A stretch of 64,000 nt of DNA, from contig JAVVPD010000002.1 of the NCBI GenBank assembly GCA_036655975.1, forward strand, positions 1 to 64,000, written 5' to 3'. The translations under genes and the position numbers were made by a program. Below, piece after piece: positions 10,242 through 18,792 of the stretch; within the stretch, counting starts at the first letter, position 1, and the number at the start of each line of letters is the position of its first letter. The notes beneath the pieces are model-generated. The model ran no database searches and was not told where the DNA came from. It was given only the letters and a program-made list of their open reading frames with translations. This DNA comes from CASQEL01 sp036655975. GTDB lineage: Bacteria > Desulfobacterota > Desulfovibrionia > Desulfovibrionales > Desulfovibrionaceae.

Positions 10242-10757
10242 ATGCGCTTGGGACTTCGCTACCGTATTCTCTGGAGCATTGCCGCTGTGGTTATTGTGTT
10301 GGATCAGCTCACCAAATGGTGGGCTGTGACCAGCATCCCCCAGTATCGCCCCATTACTGTTATTGCAGGCTTTTTTGATCTCGTGAATATCCGAAACCGG
10401 GGTGCGGCCTTCGGCTTTTTGAATCGCTCTGATATCGAATGGCAATTTTGGCTATTTCTTGCGGCAACCCTGATTGCGGCGTGGGCTATTGTTTCCCTTG
10501 TGCGGTCTGCGCGCCACGATCCTTTGCTTTTTGCGGCTCTCGGTTGTGTCATGGGCGGAGCTGTGGGTAATCTTATTGACCGGGTACGCTTTCGGGCTGT
10601 GGTGGATTTTTTGGATTTTTACGTGGGTATTTGGCATTGGCCGGCCTTCAATGTGGCGGATATCGCCATTTGTGTTGGCGCGTTCGGCGCGTGTTTGGCC
10701 ATGTATCGAGCCCCGCGTGAACAAACTTTCGGCGTGGGGAAGGAGAAAAAGTCATGA
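10242..10757 (+). CDS. lspA: Lipoprotein signal peptidase (SPase II)
   Basis: Inner-membrane aspartic protease that removes signal peptides from diacylated prolipoproteins. The 171 residues contain four membrane segments and the catalytic aspartates in GNLIDRV (Asp113) and FNVAD (Asp140), plus the conserved DQLTK at 21-25. It is co-transcribed with ileS and overlaps the next gene by four bases (ATGA). Its substrates in this window include the CpoB, PqiC-like and RND adaptor lipoproteins. Confidence 0.97.
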   Translation: MRLGLRYRILWSIAAVVIVLDQLTKWWAVTSIPQYRPITVIAGFFDLVNIRNRGAAFGFLNRSDIEWQFWLFLAATLIAAWAIVSLVRSARHDPLLFAALGCVMGGAVGNLIDRVRFRAVVDFLDFYVGIWHWPAFNVADIAICVGAFGACLAMYRAPREQTFGVGKEKKS

Positions 10758-10951
10758 TGTGGTGGCATGTTGCCTTACTGGCTCTTCCCATTTTGCCGAA
10801 TTTGTGGTCTATCTGGCATGTGCGTAATCATGAATTTGTTACGGAACAGGAAAAATCGCTTTGGTTTTTGTTGAATATTTTTGTGCCCGTTATCGGGGGA
10901 ATTGTGTATATTTGTGTGGGGCGCAGGCGCGCCACGACCTCTCAAAGTTAA
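10754..10951 (+). CDS. PLDc_N-domain small membrane protein
   Basis: A 65-residue protein with two hydrophobic helices (about residues 4-20 and 37-55) and the pattern [17 protein letters not shown]. This is typical of the phospholipase D N-terminal membrane module found alone in many bacteria. It overlaps lspA by four bases, so translation is probably coupled. No catalytic domain follows, and the function is unknown. Confidence 0.8.
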   Translation: MMWWHVALLALPILPNLWSIWHVRNHEFVTEQEKSLWFLLNIFVPVIGGIVYICVGRRRATTSQS

Positions 10952-10966
10952 CATAGGGTGGAAACC

Positions 10967-11857
10967 ATGAATAAAAAAATGCTTACAAGTCTTGTACTGG
11001 CCGTGGGAACCTTTGGACTGACAACAGGTTGCGTTAAGCAAAATGAATACGACGCCCTGCAATCCCGTGTCCAGCAGCAGGATCGGCAATTGCAGCAATT
11101 GCAGCCCGCACAGGCGGACTCGTGGGCGCAGATGCAGTCCATGCGTCAGGAATTGAACGCCGTTAAAGGCGCTATGGACGATCTGCAACAGGCTGGTGGC
11201 GCGCGCGCCTTGGTTGATAAGGTCAACCGTCACGATACTGCCTTGCGGCAGGTGGAAAGTTCGCTCGCCATGGATTTGCACTTGAATGACCCTGCCGCTG
11301 TTCCTGCCCCTCCTGCCGTGGGTGAAGCGCCCGCAGCGGGTACGCCGCAAGCGGGTATGGGGATGGTGAGTCCTATGCCCGCCACTGGAACCATGGGGGT
11401 AAGCCCCCAAAGCACCGTGGCAAGCCATGCACCGCAGGCCCAAGCCGCACCCGCCGCACCCGTTGCCCCCGCGCCCCGTAAGGACATGGCAACAGCACTG
11501 TATGATGCGGGCCTTGCTGCCTATAATGGTCGTAAATATCAAGAAGCCCAACGTTCTTTTTCAGACTTTACCAAGAATTATGCCTCAAATAAAAATATAT
11601 CCGCAGCCTATTTCTATCTCGGTGAATGCAGTTTTCAGCGGAATCAATTCGCTGATGCCGCTTTGTCCTATGACACTGTGATCACCAAATACGGGAGCAG
11701 CGCCAAGGCGCCTTTGGCCTATCTGAAACAAGGCATCGCTTTTAGTAAATTGGGGCAGAACGCTGCCGCCAAAGCGCGGATGCAGGAATTGATCAAAAAA
11801 TATCCCACCAGTGCTGAAGCCGCACGCGCCAAAACCTTTTTGAATGACAATAAGTAA
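10967..11857 (+). CDS. cpoB: CpoB/YbgF-type TPR lipoprotein
   Basis: A 296-residue periplasmic protein. A signal peptide with lipobox LTTGC (Cys23) predicts lipid anchoring. A coiled coil (about 25-80) rich in Gln resembles the CpoB trimerisation region. A Pro/Ala linker (about 105-170) follows, then C-terminal TPRs (about 175-296: YDAGLAAYNGRKYQEAQRSF). E. coli CpoB coordinates PBP1B with the Tol system; lipidation here differs from it. The ATG at 10967 has AGGGTGG upstream; an in-frame GTG nine bases earlier lies within that signal. Tol-Pal genes are not adjacent. Confidence 0.85.
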   Translation: MNKKMLTSLVLAVGTFGLTTGCVKQNEYDALQSRVQQQDRQLQQLQPAQADSWAQMQSMRQELNAVKGAMDDLQQAGGARALVDKVNRHDTALRQVESSLAMDLHLNDPAAVPAPPAVGEAPAAGTPQAGMGMVSPMPATGTMGVSPQSTVASHAPQAQAAPAAPVAPAPRKDMATALYDAGLAAYNGRKYQEAQRSFSDFTKNYASNKNISAAYFYLGECSFQRNQFADAALSYDTVITKYGSSAKAPLAYLKQGIAFSKLGQNAAAKARMQELIKKYPTSAEAARAKTFLNDNK

Positions 11858-11861
11858 TTTG

Positions 11862-11895
11862 CTTTCGGGGGAGCTTTTGCCTCCCCCGAAAATTT
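11862..11895 (+). terminator. Hairpin after cpoB
   Basis: A 10-bp GC-rich stem (TTCGGGGGAG with CTCCCCCGAA), a 7-nt loop and a short AATTT tail lie immediately after the stop codon. The ferredoxin gene begins about 20 nt later, so read-through is likely. Confidence 0.6.
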
Positions 11896-11911
11896 GCTCG
11901 TAGAGGTGCAT

Positions 11912-12361
11912 ATGGAACAGGTGAAGACAGCGTTGACAGAGGATTGTCTGGAAGTTCAGTTGACTTTTCCCCCTGAAATTTCCAACGAACCTCTGGTGTG
12001 TCACTTGGTGCGAGATTATAATCTTACCTTTACCATTTTAGCTGCCCGCATTACGCCCCGCAAAGAAGGGCATTTAACCCTTCAGTTGATCGGTCAAGCG
12101 GAAGATATTCAAGCCTCCGTTGATTTTTTAAAAACAGAGGGTGTGAAGGTTACGGGTATTGCACAAAAAGTTATCAGGCACGACGATGTATGCATGCACT
12201 GTGGTACGTGCACGGCCCTGTGCGCGGCTAAGGCTTTGCGTGTAGACCCCCAAAGCCGTCTGGTTTGTTTTGATGTGCAGCAATGCACGGCTTGCGGCCT
12301 GTGTGTACGGGTGTGCCCTGTGAGGGCCATGGTATTGCAAGTGCAACAGGGGAAATTATAA
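11912..12361 (+). CDS. NIL-domain 4Fe-4S ferredoxin
   Basis: A 149-residue protein with an N-terminal NIL domain (about residues 6-80) and a C-terminal dicluster ferredoxin with two Cys motifs, CMHCGTCTALC and CTACGLCVRVC. In methanogens and sulfate reducers, NIL-ferredoxins work with a COG1900 (DUF39) protein to make homocysteine from aspartate semialdehyde and sulfide. That partner is not in the window, so the role here is inferred only. AGAGG supports the ATG at 11912; a TTG at 11894 is in frame but less likely. Confidence 0.88.
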   Translation: MEQVKTALTEDCLEVQLTFPPEISNEPLVCHLVRDYNLTFTILAARITPRKEGHLTLQLIGQAEDIQASVDFLKTEGVKVTGIAQKVIRHDDVCMHCGTCTALCAAKALRVDPQSRLVCFDVQQCTACGLCVRVCPVRAMVLQVQQGKL

Positions 12362-12383
12362 ATATTGAGCAAAGGATTGCCCC

Positions 12384-13049
12384 ATGATGCGTGATACTGA
12401 GCAAACGCTGTCGGTTGCTGACCAAGTACAGGCAGATTCCGAATTGTACAAACGCCTGAGCACTGAAATGCGCCAGGGTTTGAAACAAATTTATTCGCAA
12501 ATTTCCCTCGCCTCCACCATGGACATCGATCAAGCCCCTGCGGCTACCGATGATCTTTTTCATGAAGCTTCCACGCAACTTTCTGCCGTGCTTTCCGCCA
12601 CAGAAGAAGCCACCGTACACATTATGGACGTGGTGGAAAAACATCTGGACATGCAAGAGGAAAGTGAAAGCATCATCAGTGCCCTTAAAGCAGGCTCTGC
12701 CACACCTGAACAGCTTACGCGGCTGGCTGAAATCAACCTTGCCCTCGGGACTGACCTGACAGAAATTATGACCAGCCTCAGTTTCCAGGATATCACTGGG
12801 CAGCGAATCAAAAAAGTGGTCAGTGCGCTGACCCGCATTGAAGCCACCGTGCTGGAATTGTACCTTTCCTCAGGCCTGATTATCAAAGGCCGTGAGGCTA
12901 ATCCCCGTAAAAATATTGATGAATTGCATTCCGAAGCCCAAGAGGCTGTGCAAAAACTCAAAGTGCCTCGCCCCGACCTCAAAGGGCCGCAGCAAGGCAC
13001 TTCTCAAGCCAGTATTGACGATTTATTGTCGCAATTGGGCTTGGATTAG
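12384..13049 (+). CDS. cheZ: Chemotaxis phosphatase CheZ
   Basis: CheZ dephosphorylates CheY-P and ends the motor-reversal signal. The 221-residue, nearly all-helical protein carries the active-site helix SFQDITGQRIKKV (Asp and catalytic Gln, about residues 132-144). A flexible linker leads to a C-terminal peptide, SIDDLLSQLGLD, that matches the CheY-binding tail. No other che genes are adjacent. The sigma-28 type promoter before the chemoreceptor at 37.7 kb independently supports motility. Confidence 0.9.
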   Translation: MMRDTEQTLSVADQVQADSELYKRLSTEMRQGLKQIYSQISLASTMDIDQAPAATDDLFHEASTQLSAVLSATEEATVHIMDVVEKHLDMQEESESIISALKAGSATPEQLTRLAEINLALGTDLTEIMTSLSFQDITGQRIKKVVSALTRIEATVLELYLSSGLIIKGREANPRKNIDELHSEAQEAVQKLKVPRPDLKGPQQGTSQASIDDLLSQLGLD

Positions 13050-13090
13050 AGTATTAACACTCAGGCCCAGCACTCAGGCCAATTCTCAGG

Positions 13091-13594
13091 TTAGACGGCT
13101 TTTTTAGCGGCCTCAAGGGCTTTATCATACTGGGGTTCGTTGCCGAGTTCACTCACGATTTCAACGTAGGTGACAGTGCCTTTACGGTCGATAACAAATA
13201 CGGCGCGGCCGAGCAGGCGTAATTCTTGAATCAGAATGCCGTAATCTTTACCGAACGCGGCCTCTTTATAGTCGGACAGGGTTTGTACGGCACTCACATG
13301 CGCCGCACCGCACCAGCGGGCTTGGGCAAAGGGGAGGTCGCAGCTGACGGCGATGATGGAAATATCGGGGGAAAGGGCGGCAAGTTCCTGATTAAAACGC
13401 CGCACTTCCATGTCACACACGCCGGTATCCAGTGACGGGACAGTCACAACAACGACAACCTTGCCCGAAAAATCTTTTAAGCTGCGCGGGCTGAGGTCGT
13501 TGGCGCATAGGGTAAAATGTGGGGCTTTGCTGCCAAGGGCGGGGACAGTGCCTTCAAGGTGCAAGGGATTGCCATGCATGGTGATTGTATTCAT
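13091..13594 (-). CDS. tpx: Thiol peroxidase Tpx
   Basis: Atypical 2-Cys peroxiredoxin that reduces hydroperoxides with thioredoxin. The 167 residues show the peroxidatic Cys60 in PSLDTGVCDMEVRRF and the resolving Cys95 in SCDLPFAQARWC, matching the spacing of E. coli Tpx. The ATG at 13594 is preferred over an in-frame TTG at 13606, because GGAG lies about ten bases upstream. It is convergent with cheZ. A stand-alone oxygen or peroxide defence gene fits an anaerobe. Confidence 0.95.
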   Translation of the reverse strand: MNTITMHGNPLHLEGTVPALGSKAPHFTLCANDLSPRSLKDFSGKVVVVVTVPSLDTGVCDMEVRRFNQELAALSPDISIIAVSCDLPFAQARWCGAAHVSAVQTLSDYKEAAFGKDYGILIQELRLLGRAVFVIDRKGTVTYVEIVSELGNEPQYDKALEAAKKAV

Positions 13595-13631
13595 ACGCGA
13601 CTCCAATGATGGTAAATGGTGTAATTGCTAT

Positions 13632-13660
13632 TAGGTACCAGTTGCCCCATATCTTGTCAA
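13632..13660 (-). promoter_or_regulatory. Candidate sigma-70 promoter of tpx
   Basis: On the minus strand, TTGACA (13655-13660), a 17-base spacer and TACCTA (13632-13637) precede tpx. The -35 is perfect but the -10 is weak. Confidence 0.4.
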
Positions 13661-13985
13661 TAAGTGGAAGTGGTTCCTGATAGAAAAAGAGAAAGGTGCT
13701 GTGGAATTTTGGGGCACTCAGCGCTTGCCTTTTTTGGCGCGTGGGTATACAAAACCCCTTTGCCGCTCCATATCCGGTGGACTGGCGGAATAAACAGTTG
13801 GTCTTGTGAGAGCAGGCTCTTGCATAAGCTCCCCTGAAAGTATTTTCAATCGTACTTGCTCGGTTAACGAAATGTCAACCCCCAAGTACGGCGAGCAGGC
13901 TTCAATGGGAGGCCATGACCACTGTTGTGAGGCACCTGCCTTCTTACTTGTATTTTCACTAATTTCCATATACGGAGGAGCCATC
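13661..13985. other. Intergenic region between tpx and rpmB
   Basis: This stretch separates two divergent genes. A minus-strand open frame (13718-13987) covers most of it, but its start overlaps the rpmB ribosome-binding site and it has no Shine-Dalgarno, so it is not called as a gene. An imperfect repeat of CTTGC/TACTTG-like words is visible, but no clear RNA fold or operator. Confidence 0.4.
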
Positions 13986-14195
13986 ATGAGCAGAGAATGT
14001 GATTTCTGCGGTAAAAAACCTCAGGTCGGCAATCTTGTGAGCCACTCGAACATCAAGACCAAACGCCGCTTCAATCCTAACTTGCAAAAGGTTCGCCACC
14101 AGTTTCCTAACGGAACGGTGTGCACATTGCATGTTTGTACGCGTTGCATCCGCTCGGGTGCGGTGGTGAAGCCTCTGGTGAACAAACAAGCCTAG
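13986..14195 (+). CDS. rpmB: 50S ribosomal protein L28
   Basis: A 69-residue ribosomal protein of the large subunit. It opens [16 protein letters not shown] and keeps two Cys pairs (CDFC and CTRC), so it is the zinc-binding C+ paralogue type. GGAGGAG lies eight bases before the ATG. A longer in-frame reading from 13806 has no support. Confidence 0.95.
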   Translation: MSRECDFCGKKPQVGNLVSHSNIKTKRRFNPNLQKVRHQFPNGTVCTLHVCTRCIRSGAVVKPLVNKQA

Positions 14196-14203
14196 AGTCT
14201 TTC

Positions 14204-14232
14204 AACTTTGAAATGGACAACATTTCAAAGTT
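14204..14232 (+). terminator. Hairpin after rpmB
   Basis: A perfect 12-bp stem (AACTTTGAAATG with CATTTCAAAGTT) with a five-base loop begins eight bases after the rpmB stop. It lacks a T tract. Confidence 0.5.
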
Positions 14233-14267
14233 CCTGTGGGCAAGTTTTAGCAGGCACATGTTTTTGT

Positions 14268-14299
14268 AACCCCGATAGGTTTTTCCTGTCGGGGTTATT
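14268..14299. terminator. Second hairpin between rpmB and the rhomboid gene
   Basis: A 12-bp stem (AACCCCGATAGG with CCTGTCGGGGTT, one T-G pair) with a TTTTT loop. It has no T tract on either exit, so it may be a structured leader or an mRNA end stabiliser. Confidence 0.45.
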
Positions 14300-14340
14300 G
14301 GCGTTGAGAAACAGTAAACTGATAAAGTGTAAGGGGAGCT

Positions 14341-15375
14341 ATGACGCTGTTTCCACAAGCCCAGAATTTTCGTTATGTGCGGGTGCTGTCGCGGCAGGGC
14401 GTGCGCCAAGGTATGACAATACGCCGTAGAAGTCGTAAAATTCCCCGCTATTGGCAAAGGGTGGATACGTGCACCGCCGTTCTGCCCTCCAACCACACCT
14501 TGCGGCTGTGGGCGCTGGTGCTGGAAGCGCGGAATATTCCTTTTCTCCAATTGAGTGTGGGGACACGCCAGCAATTATACGTTCCCCCGCTGTGGAGCGC
14601 CGTTGCCCGCCACGAATTGCAGGCTTTTCATGAAGAAGGCGTGCGCCCGTGGCCGCTGCGCGGGGCTGCTCCCCACGCCAGTGGCAATTGGGCGGTGCTC
14701 GTGTTTGTGCTGTTGATTCTTTGGCACGGCACTGTGGCTTCGTGGTGGAACGTGCCAAGCTTCCTACCGCGTGCCGCACAACAGTTTTTTACCGTGCTGT
14801 CAGGCCAAGCTGCCAGTCTTGGGGCTTTGGATGCGTTTAAAATGTGGTCGGAAGGAGAGTGGTTTCGGGCTATTACCGCTCTGACCCTGCATGCCAGCAG
14901 TCAGCATGTGTTAGGGAATATGGCCTTCGGGTCGCTCTTTGTCACCTTGCTCTGCCGCCGTGTGGGCCTTGGGTGCGGTCTGTTGCTCGTGGTGCTGGGG
15001 GGGGCTTTGGGCAATATCTGCAATAGTGGTTTTCGAATGTACCAGTCGGGGGCCTTTGTGAGCATCGGCTTTTCCACCGCGCTTTTTGCCGCGGTGGGTG
15101 CCATGGCGGGTTCCTTGGCTCTAGCGCAGATTAGAGTGGACCGCCGCAAAGCTTTTGTGCCCTTGGCGGCGGGGGGAGCTATTCTCGCTATGCTCGGCGC
15201 GGAAGGGGAACATTTGTACTACATGGCGCATATTTTTGGCTTACTGTGTGGTTTTAGCCTCGGCGCAGCCAGCCAATGGCTGGAGAATCGTCATCCTGTG
15301 ACGAGCTTCCTGCAGGCTGTGTGCGCCGTGCTGGCCCTGCTTCTTGTGGTGCTGGCGTGGCAGTGGGCGGTATAA
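14341..15375 (+). CDS. Rhomboid-family intramembrane serine protease
   Basis: A 344-residue protein with a cytosolic N-terminal domain (about 1-115) and a six- to seven-helix rhomboid core. The features are WFRAITALTLHASSQHVLGNM (the conserved WR and HxxxN region, about residues 178-198), the nucleophile serine in GFSTALF (about 243) and the catalytic histidine in MAHIFG (about 299). The usual GASG is GFST here, so substrate handling may differ, but both dyad residues are present. AAGGGGAG precedes the ATG. Confidence 0.85.
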   Translation: MTLFPQAQNFRYVRVLSRQGVRQGMTIRRRSRKIPRYWQRVDTCTAVLPSNHTLRLWALVLEARNIPFLQLSVGTRQQLYVPPLWSAVARHELQAFHEEGVRPWPLRGAAPHASGNWAVLVFVLLILWHGTVASWWNVPSFLPRAAQQFFTVLSGQAASLGALDAFKMWSEGEWFRAITALTLHASSQHVLGNMAFGSLFVTLLCRRVGLGCGLLLVVLGGALGNICNSGFRMYQSGAFVSIGFSTALFAAVGAMAGSLALAQIRVDRRKAFVPLAAGGAILAMLGAEGEHLYYMAHIFGLLCGFSLGAASQWLENRHPVTSFLQAVCAVLALLLVVLAWQWAV

Positions 15376-15401
15376 GCGGGGAAAAGCCGGGTACTCGGTG
15401 C

Positions 15402-15532
15402 CCTAAAGCATTTTTGATTCCAGACGCTCCCTCCGGCGCGTTACGGCGAAAGTACATTTCGCCTACGCCTACGGGGCGGGCGACGGTTCTCGTCGCCAGA
15501 GCATTGAGCTATTTTCAATAGCAAAATGCTCT
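15402..15532 (-). repeat. Dispersed intergenic repeat, copy A (inverted)
   Basis: Reverse-strand copy of a repeat also present at 29161 and 51147. It includes a GGCGAC/GTCGCC hairpin, a GGCGAAA/TTTCGCC hairpin and the shared GAGGGAGCGTCTGGAATC end. It lies between two convergent genes and extends up to the tauE stop. Confidence 0.85.
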
Positions 15533-16286
15533 AAAAATACTGTGCCAGAGCTTTCACCAGTACGAAGGCACCGACCACAAGGCAGATAATCCCAATGGCA
15601 AGGCGCAGTATTTTTGCACTGGTGCGGCGGGCCAGACTGGTGCCTACCAGAATCCCCGTCACCTCGGCAACAGAGACGGGCAGGCCCACGGCAAAGTTGA
15701 TGGTTCCGTGCAGATAATTGCTGAGGCTCCCCGTGAGGGCGGTGGCGATTTGATAGGGCATAGCACAGACAATGCCCACAATAGGCTGAAACCCCAGTAT
15801 AATCATAAAGGGGATGGACAGCACTGGCCCCCCAACGCCCGTAAGCCCCGCGACAAAACCCGTGCACGCGCCGATACCGAATAAGAGTTTGGTGCGGTGG
15901 GGGGAGGTGGGCGCCCACGGTTTTCCCAAAGCGGTGCGGGGGCGCAAAGCATTGCAGCCAGCGAATAAAATGACCAAGCCGAGAATGCAGTTCAGGGGCG
16001 GCGCGGATACATAAATATTGGCCCACGCGCCAAGGGCGGAGAAAATCCCCCCACCGAGGCTCAGGGGCAGGGCCATACTCCAATCAATACCGCCGTTACG
16101 CTGAAAACTGATTGTGCCGCTGATGCCCACAAGGATGAAGCTGAACAGGGCTGTTGCCATGGCTTCATGGGTGGGCAAGCCGCCGAGCATGGCAATACCC
16201 GGGATAAGCAATATGCCGCCAATGCCCGTAATACCGACCAATAGGCCCACGAGTGCCGCTAAAAATAACAGCGATATGAATTCCAT
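15531..16286 (-). CDS. TauE/SafE (TSUP)-family permease
   Basis: A 251-residue membrane protein with about eight helices in two repeats. Each repeat has the family GxGGG-type signature (GITGIGGILLIPG near residues 18-30; GLTGVGGPVLSIPF near 147-160). TSUP proteins move small anions, including sulfite, sulfoacetate and other organosulfonates. It starts 30 bases after the sigma-54 activator and is the last gene of the islA-islB-regulator run, so sulfite or sulfonate transport is a reasonable inference. The direction of transport is unknown. Confidence 0.85.
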   Translation of the reverse strand: MEFISLLFLAALVGLLVGITGIGGILLIPGIAMLGGLPTHEAMATALFSFILVGISGTISFQRNGGIDWSMALPLSLGGGIFSALGAWANIYVSAPPLNCILGLVILFAGCNALRPRTALGKPWAPTSPHRTKLLFGIGACTGFVAGLTGVGGPVLSIPFMIILGFQPIVGIVCAMPYQIATALTGSLSNYLHGTINFAVGLPVSVAEVTGILVGTSLARRTSAKILRLAIGIICLVVGAFVLVKALAQYF

Positions 16287-16316
16287 GTTGTGCCTGCATG
16301 TACGAAGGAGTGTACG

Positions 16317-17687
16317 TTATTTATGTTTTTGGATTTTGCGGAACACAGTACTGCGGTTGACTTGAAAGAGGGTGGCTACTTTTTGAACGGATCCGTGCAC
16401 TTCCAACGCTTTGAGCAAAAAATCTCTTTCCAGTTCAGCAACAATATCGCGCAGCGGCCTTTGGCCGGTCATGATGTCTTCACTATATTCTGCCTCATGG
16501 GAACCAAGAATATGTGGCGGTAAATCGCGGGGTGAAATGTGCGCCGTGTTTTTGGTAATAACGAGACTGTGAATAACATTTTGGAGTTCGCGCACATTCC
16601 CCGGCCATGTGTAGCGGCACAAACAGTCTAAGGCTATGTCCATAAAGGCCATAGTCTTTCGGTATTTACCTGTGTACATCTTTAAAAAATGGTTTGCAAG
16701 CAAGCGCACGTCTTCACTGCGCTCCCGCAAGGGGGGGATATTTACGGTGGCTACATTGAGCCTGTAGTATAAATCGCGTCTAAAGGTGCCGGCTTCGACA
16801 TTTTCCTGCAAATTTCTGTTGGTGGCGGCGATGATCCGCACATCCACCTTGCGCGGGCTGGAAGCGCCCACGCGCATGATTTCTCCGTCTTGCAAGACGC
16901 GGAGCAGGCGGGTTTGCATGCTGAGGGGCAGTTCGCCCACTTCGTCCAGAAAAATGGTGCCCCCATCAGCAATTTCAAAATACCCGGCCTTGCCCTTGCT
17001 GGAAGCGCCGGTGAACGCACCGGGCATGTAGCCGAACATTTCCGATTCGGTCAGGGTTTCAGAAATGCCGCCGCAATCTACTTTGAGCAAAATTTTGTCT
17101 TTACGGGGGCTTTGATCGTGGGTCAAACGGGCGAATACGTCTTTGCCCACCCCCGTTTCGCCGAGCAGGAGCAATGTAGCGTCTGTAGCTGCAAAACGGT
17201 GTAATAATTGTACAACTTCGTGCATTTCGGGGCTAGCATACACAGGTTCAAGTACCCGCGATTGTTCCCCTACAATATAGGCCAATTGGTCATGAAATTT
17301 ATTGATGAGTTCTTGTTGCTCCGCCACTTGATCATTGAGCTGACTGAGCATGGTGATGTCGCGGGCGAAGGTGACAACAAGGCAAATATTCCCCGTTTCA
17401 TCAAAAACGGGGAAACCGGACAGGACGAGCTTCTTCCCGTTTTTTAATTGCTGTACGTGGATGAGCGGCTTCCCCGTTTTTATAATTTCGGGGTTGAGAA
17501 CTTTATCAAAAACGCCTTCTTGCACCAAGGCACGGACGTTTTTGCCTTGCAGCTCGTTTTGGGTAAGCCCTGTCAGATGCTCATACATGCGATTAACACG
17601 TAAGGTGTTACCCTTATAATCGCTGATGTAGATGCCGTCTGACAAGGCGTCCAGAATATGTTCGAAGTATTTATACAGTATGTCCAT
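16317..17687 (-). CDS. PAS-domain sigma-54-dependent activator of the isl locus
   Basis: A 456-residue enhancer-binding protein. An N-terminal PAS domain (about 1-115) probably senses a small molecule. The AAA+ domain has Walker A GETGVGKD (176-183), the sigma-54 contact loop GAFTGA (223-228) and Walker B GTIFLDE (243-249). A Fis-type helix-turn-helix lies at the C terminus (about 415-456). There is no receiver domain. The ATG at 17687 is chosen because the predicted promoter at 17726-17754 would leave an in-frame GTG at 17717 nearly leaderless. It most likely acts on the -24/-12 promoters and palindromes at 21.4-21.8 kb. Confidence 0.92.
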   Translation of the reverse strand: MDILYKYFEHILDALSDGIYISDYKGNTLRVNRMYEHLTGLTQNELQGKNVRALVQEGVFDKVLNPEIIKTGKPLIHVQQLKNGKKLVLSGFPVFDETGNICLVVTFARDITMLSQLNDQVAEQQELINKFHDQLAYIVGEQSRVLEPVYASPEMHEVVQLLHRFAATDATLLLLGETGVGKDVFARLTHDQSPRKDKILLKVDCGGISETLTESEMFGYMPGAFTGASSKGKAGYFEIADGGTIFLDEVGELPLSMQTRLLRVLQDGEIMRVGASSPRKVDVRIIAATNRNLQENVEAGTFRRDLYYRLNVATVNIPPLRERSEDVRLLANHFLKMYTGKYRKTMAFMDIALDCLCRYTWPGNVRELQNVIHSLVITKNTAHISPRDLPPHILGSHEAEYSEDIMTGQRPLRDIVAELERDFLLKALEVHGSVQKVATLFQVNRSTVFRKIQKHK

Positions 17688-17725
17688 GCGTTCTTGAGGG
17701 TAAGCGTAATGAAACACCAGCGTAG

Positions 17726-17754
17726 GTGTTACGCCTATGCCCCCCTTTTGTCAA
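17726..17754 (-). promoter_or_regulatory. Candidate sigma-70 promoter of the activator gene
   Basis: TTGACA (17749-17754), a 17-base spacer and TAACAC (17726-17731) on the minus strand, between islB and the regulator. An imperfect inverted repeat TAGGTG/CGCCTA spans the -10, so autoregulation is possible. Confidence 0.45.
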
Positions 17755-17782
17755 ATAAATGTAGTATCCTATTGTTTTACGT

Positions 17783-18727
17783 CTATTTGGGCATGACTAA
17801 TCTATCCCCCAATATTTCTCGGGCAAGGTCAGACAAGTCGTGCAGGCTTTTTGTGCTTAAGGCCACATCATCCATGGCGCAGGTGCGGTTTAAAAAGGTA
17901 TATTTTTGGGTGCCGAGGCGGTGATAGGGCAGCATTTCATAATTTACTTGGCTGAAAGGCTTGATGTATGTGGCAATGGCGCGCACGGATTCGGGCGTAT
18001 CGTTAAAGCCCGGAATTAAAGGTGTTCGTGCCAGTACGGGGATATGGGGGAATGTGCTGCACAAGTTTGCAAAATTTTCCAATATCTTGGTATTGGGGCG
18101 TCCGGTGAATTTTTCGTGTTGGGCGCTGTCCATGTGTTTGATGTCAAACAGCACGGTAGACAGGTAGGGGGCGACTTCTTCAAAGGTGGACCAAGGAACC
18201 ATGCCGCAGGTTTCAATGGCCGTTTTGATACGGCGCTTGCGGGCTTCGCGCAGAAGGGCAATGGCAAAATCTTTTTGCAACAGGGGTTCACCCCCGGAAA
18301 GAGTCATCCCCCCACCGGAGCGGCGATAAAAGGCAGAGTCTTGTTCCACCGTATGCAAGATATCGTCTACACTGCGTTCCTTCCCGTATATGAGCAAACC
18401 TTGCGAGGGGCAGGCCGCTGCACAGGGCATAGTACAATCTGCACACAAGGTGCGGTCAATACGTATTGTCTGGTCGGCATTGGCGCTGATGGCGGCGCGG
18501 GTGCAAATTTCAACGCAGCGCTTGCATTTATTCAGGCTTAGGCAGCGCCCTGCGTTGAAGGCCAGTTCCGGTGTGCGTACCTGTGATTCGGGATTACTAC
18601 ACCACGCACATGACAGGGGACAACCCTTCAGAAATACAATGGTGCGAATACCAGGGCCGTCATGCACCGAATATTTTTGCACATTGAATACGGTGCCTAG
18701 CACTTTTTTGTCTTCCAGTGAACCCAT
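17783..18727 (-). CDS. islB: Isethionate sulfite-lyase activating enzyme (glycyl-radical activase)
   Basis: Radical SAM enzyme that puts the glycyl radical on IslA using S-adenosylmethionine. The 314 residues carry the radical cluster motif CPLSCAWC (Cys36, 40, 43). A ferredoxin-like insert follows with eight cysteines (CLSLNKCKRCVEIC and CADCTMPCAAAC) for two auxiliary 4Fe-4S clusters. The SAM-binding GGEP comes next (about residue 153). The gene follows islA by 86 bases with a strong stem-loop between. The assignment to IslB rather than another activase rests on pairing with IslA. Confidence 0.93.
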   Translation of the reverse strand: MGSLEDKKVLGTVFNVQKYSVHDGPGIRTIVFLKGCPLSCAWCSNPESQVRTPELAFNAGRCLSLNKCKRCVEICTRAAISANADQTIRIDRTLCADCTMPCAAACPSQGLLIYGKERSVDDILHTVEQDSAFYRRSGGGMTLSGGEPLLQKDFAIALLREARKRRIKTAIETCGMVPWSTFEEVAPYLSTVLFDIKHMDSAQHEKFTGRPNTKILENFANLCSTFPHIPVLARTPLIPGFNDTPESVRAIATYIKPFSQVNYEMLPYHRLGTQKYTFLNRTCAMDDVALSTKSLHDLSDLAREILGDRLVMPK

Positions 18728-18755
18728 GGCGTACCTCAGTGGCAGAAAGTGTTAA

Positions 18756-18792
18756 GGGCGTGCTTTCCCTCCGTGAGGGGGAAAGCACGCCC
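18756..18792 (-). terminator. Stem-loop between islA and islB
   Basis: A perfect 14-bp GC-rich stem (GGGCGTGCTTTCCC with GGGAAAGCACGCCC) lies 21 bases after the islA stop in the minus-strand transcript. There is no T tract, so it may protect the islA mRNA or attenuate islB rather than terminate fully. Confidence 0.65.

Noticed and set aside
13718..13987. Minus-strand open frame of 89 codons between tpx and rpmB
   Set aside because: It starts inside the rpmB ribosome-binding site, has no Shine-Dalgarno, and matches nothing I recognise. A real small gene cannot be fully excluded.
16317..17717. GTG start at 17717 for the sigma-54 activator
   Set aside because: It would be nearly leaderless behind the predicted promoter and has no Shine-Dalgarno; the ATG at 17687 begins cleanly at the PAS domain.
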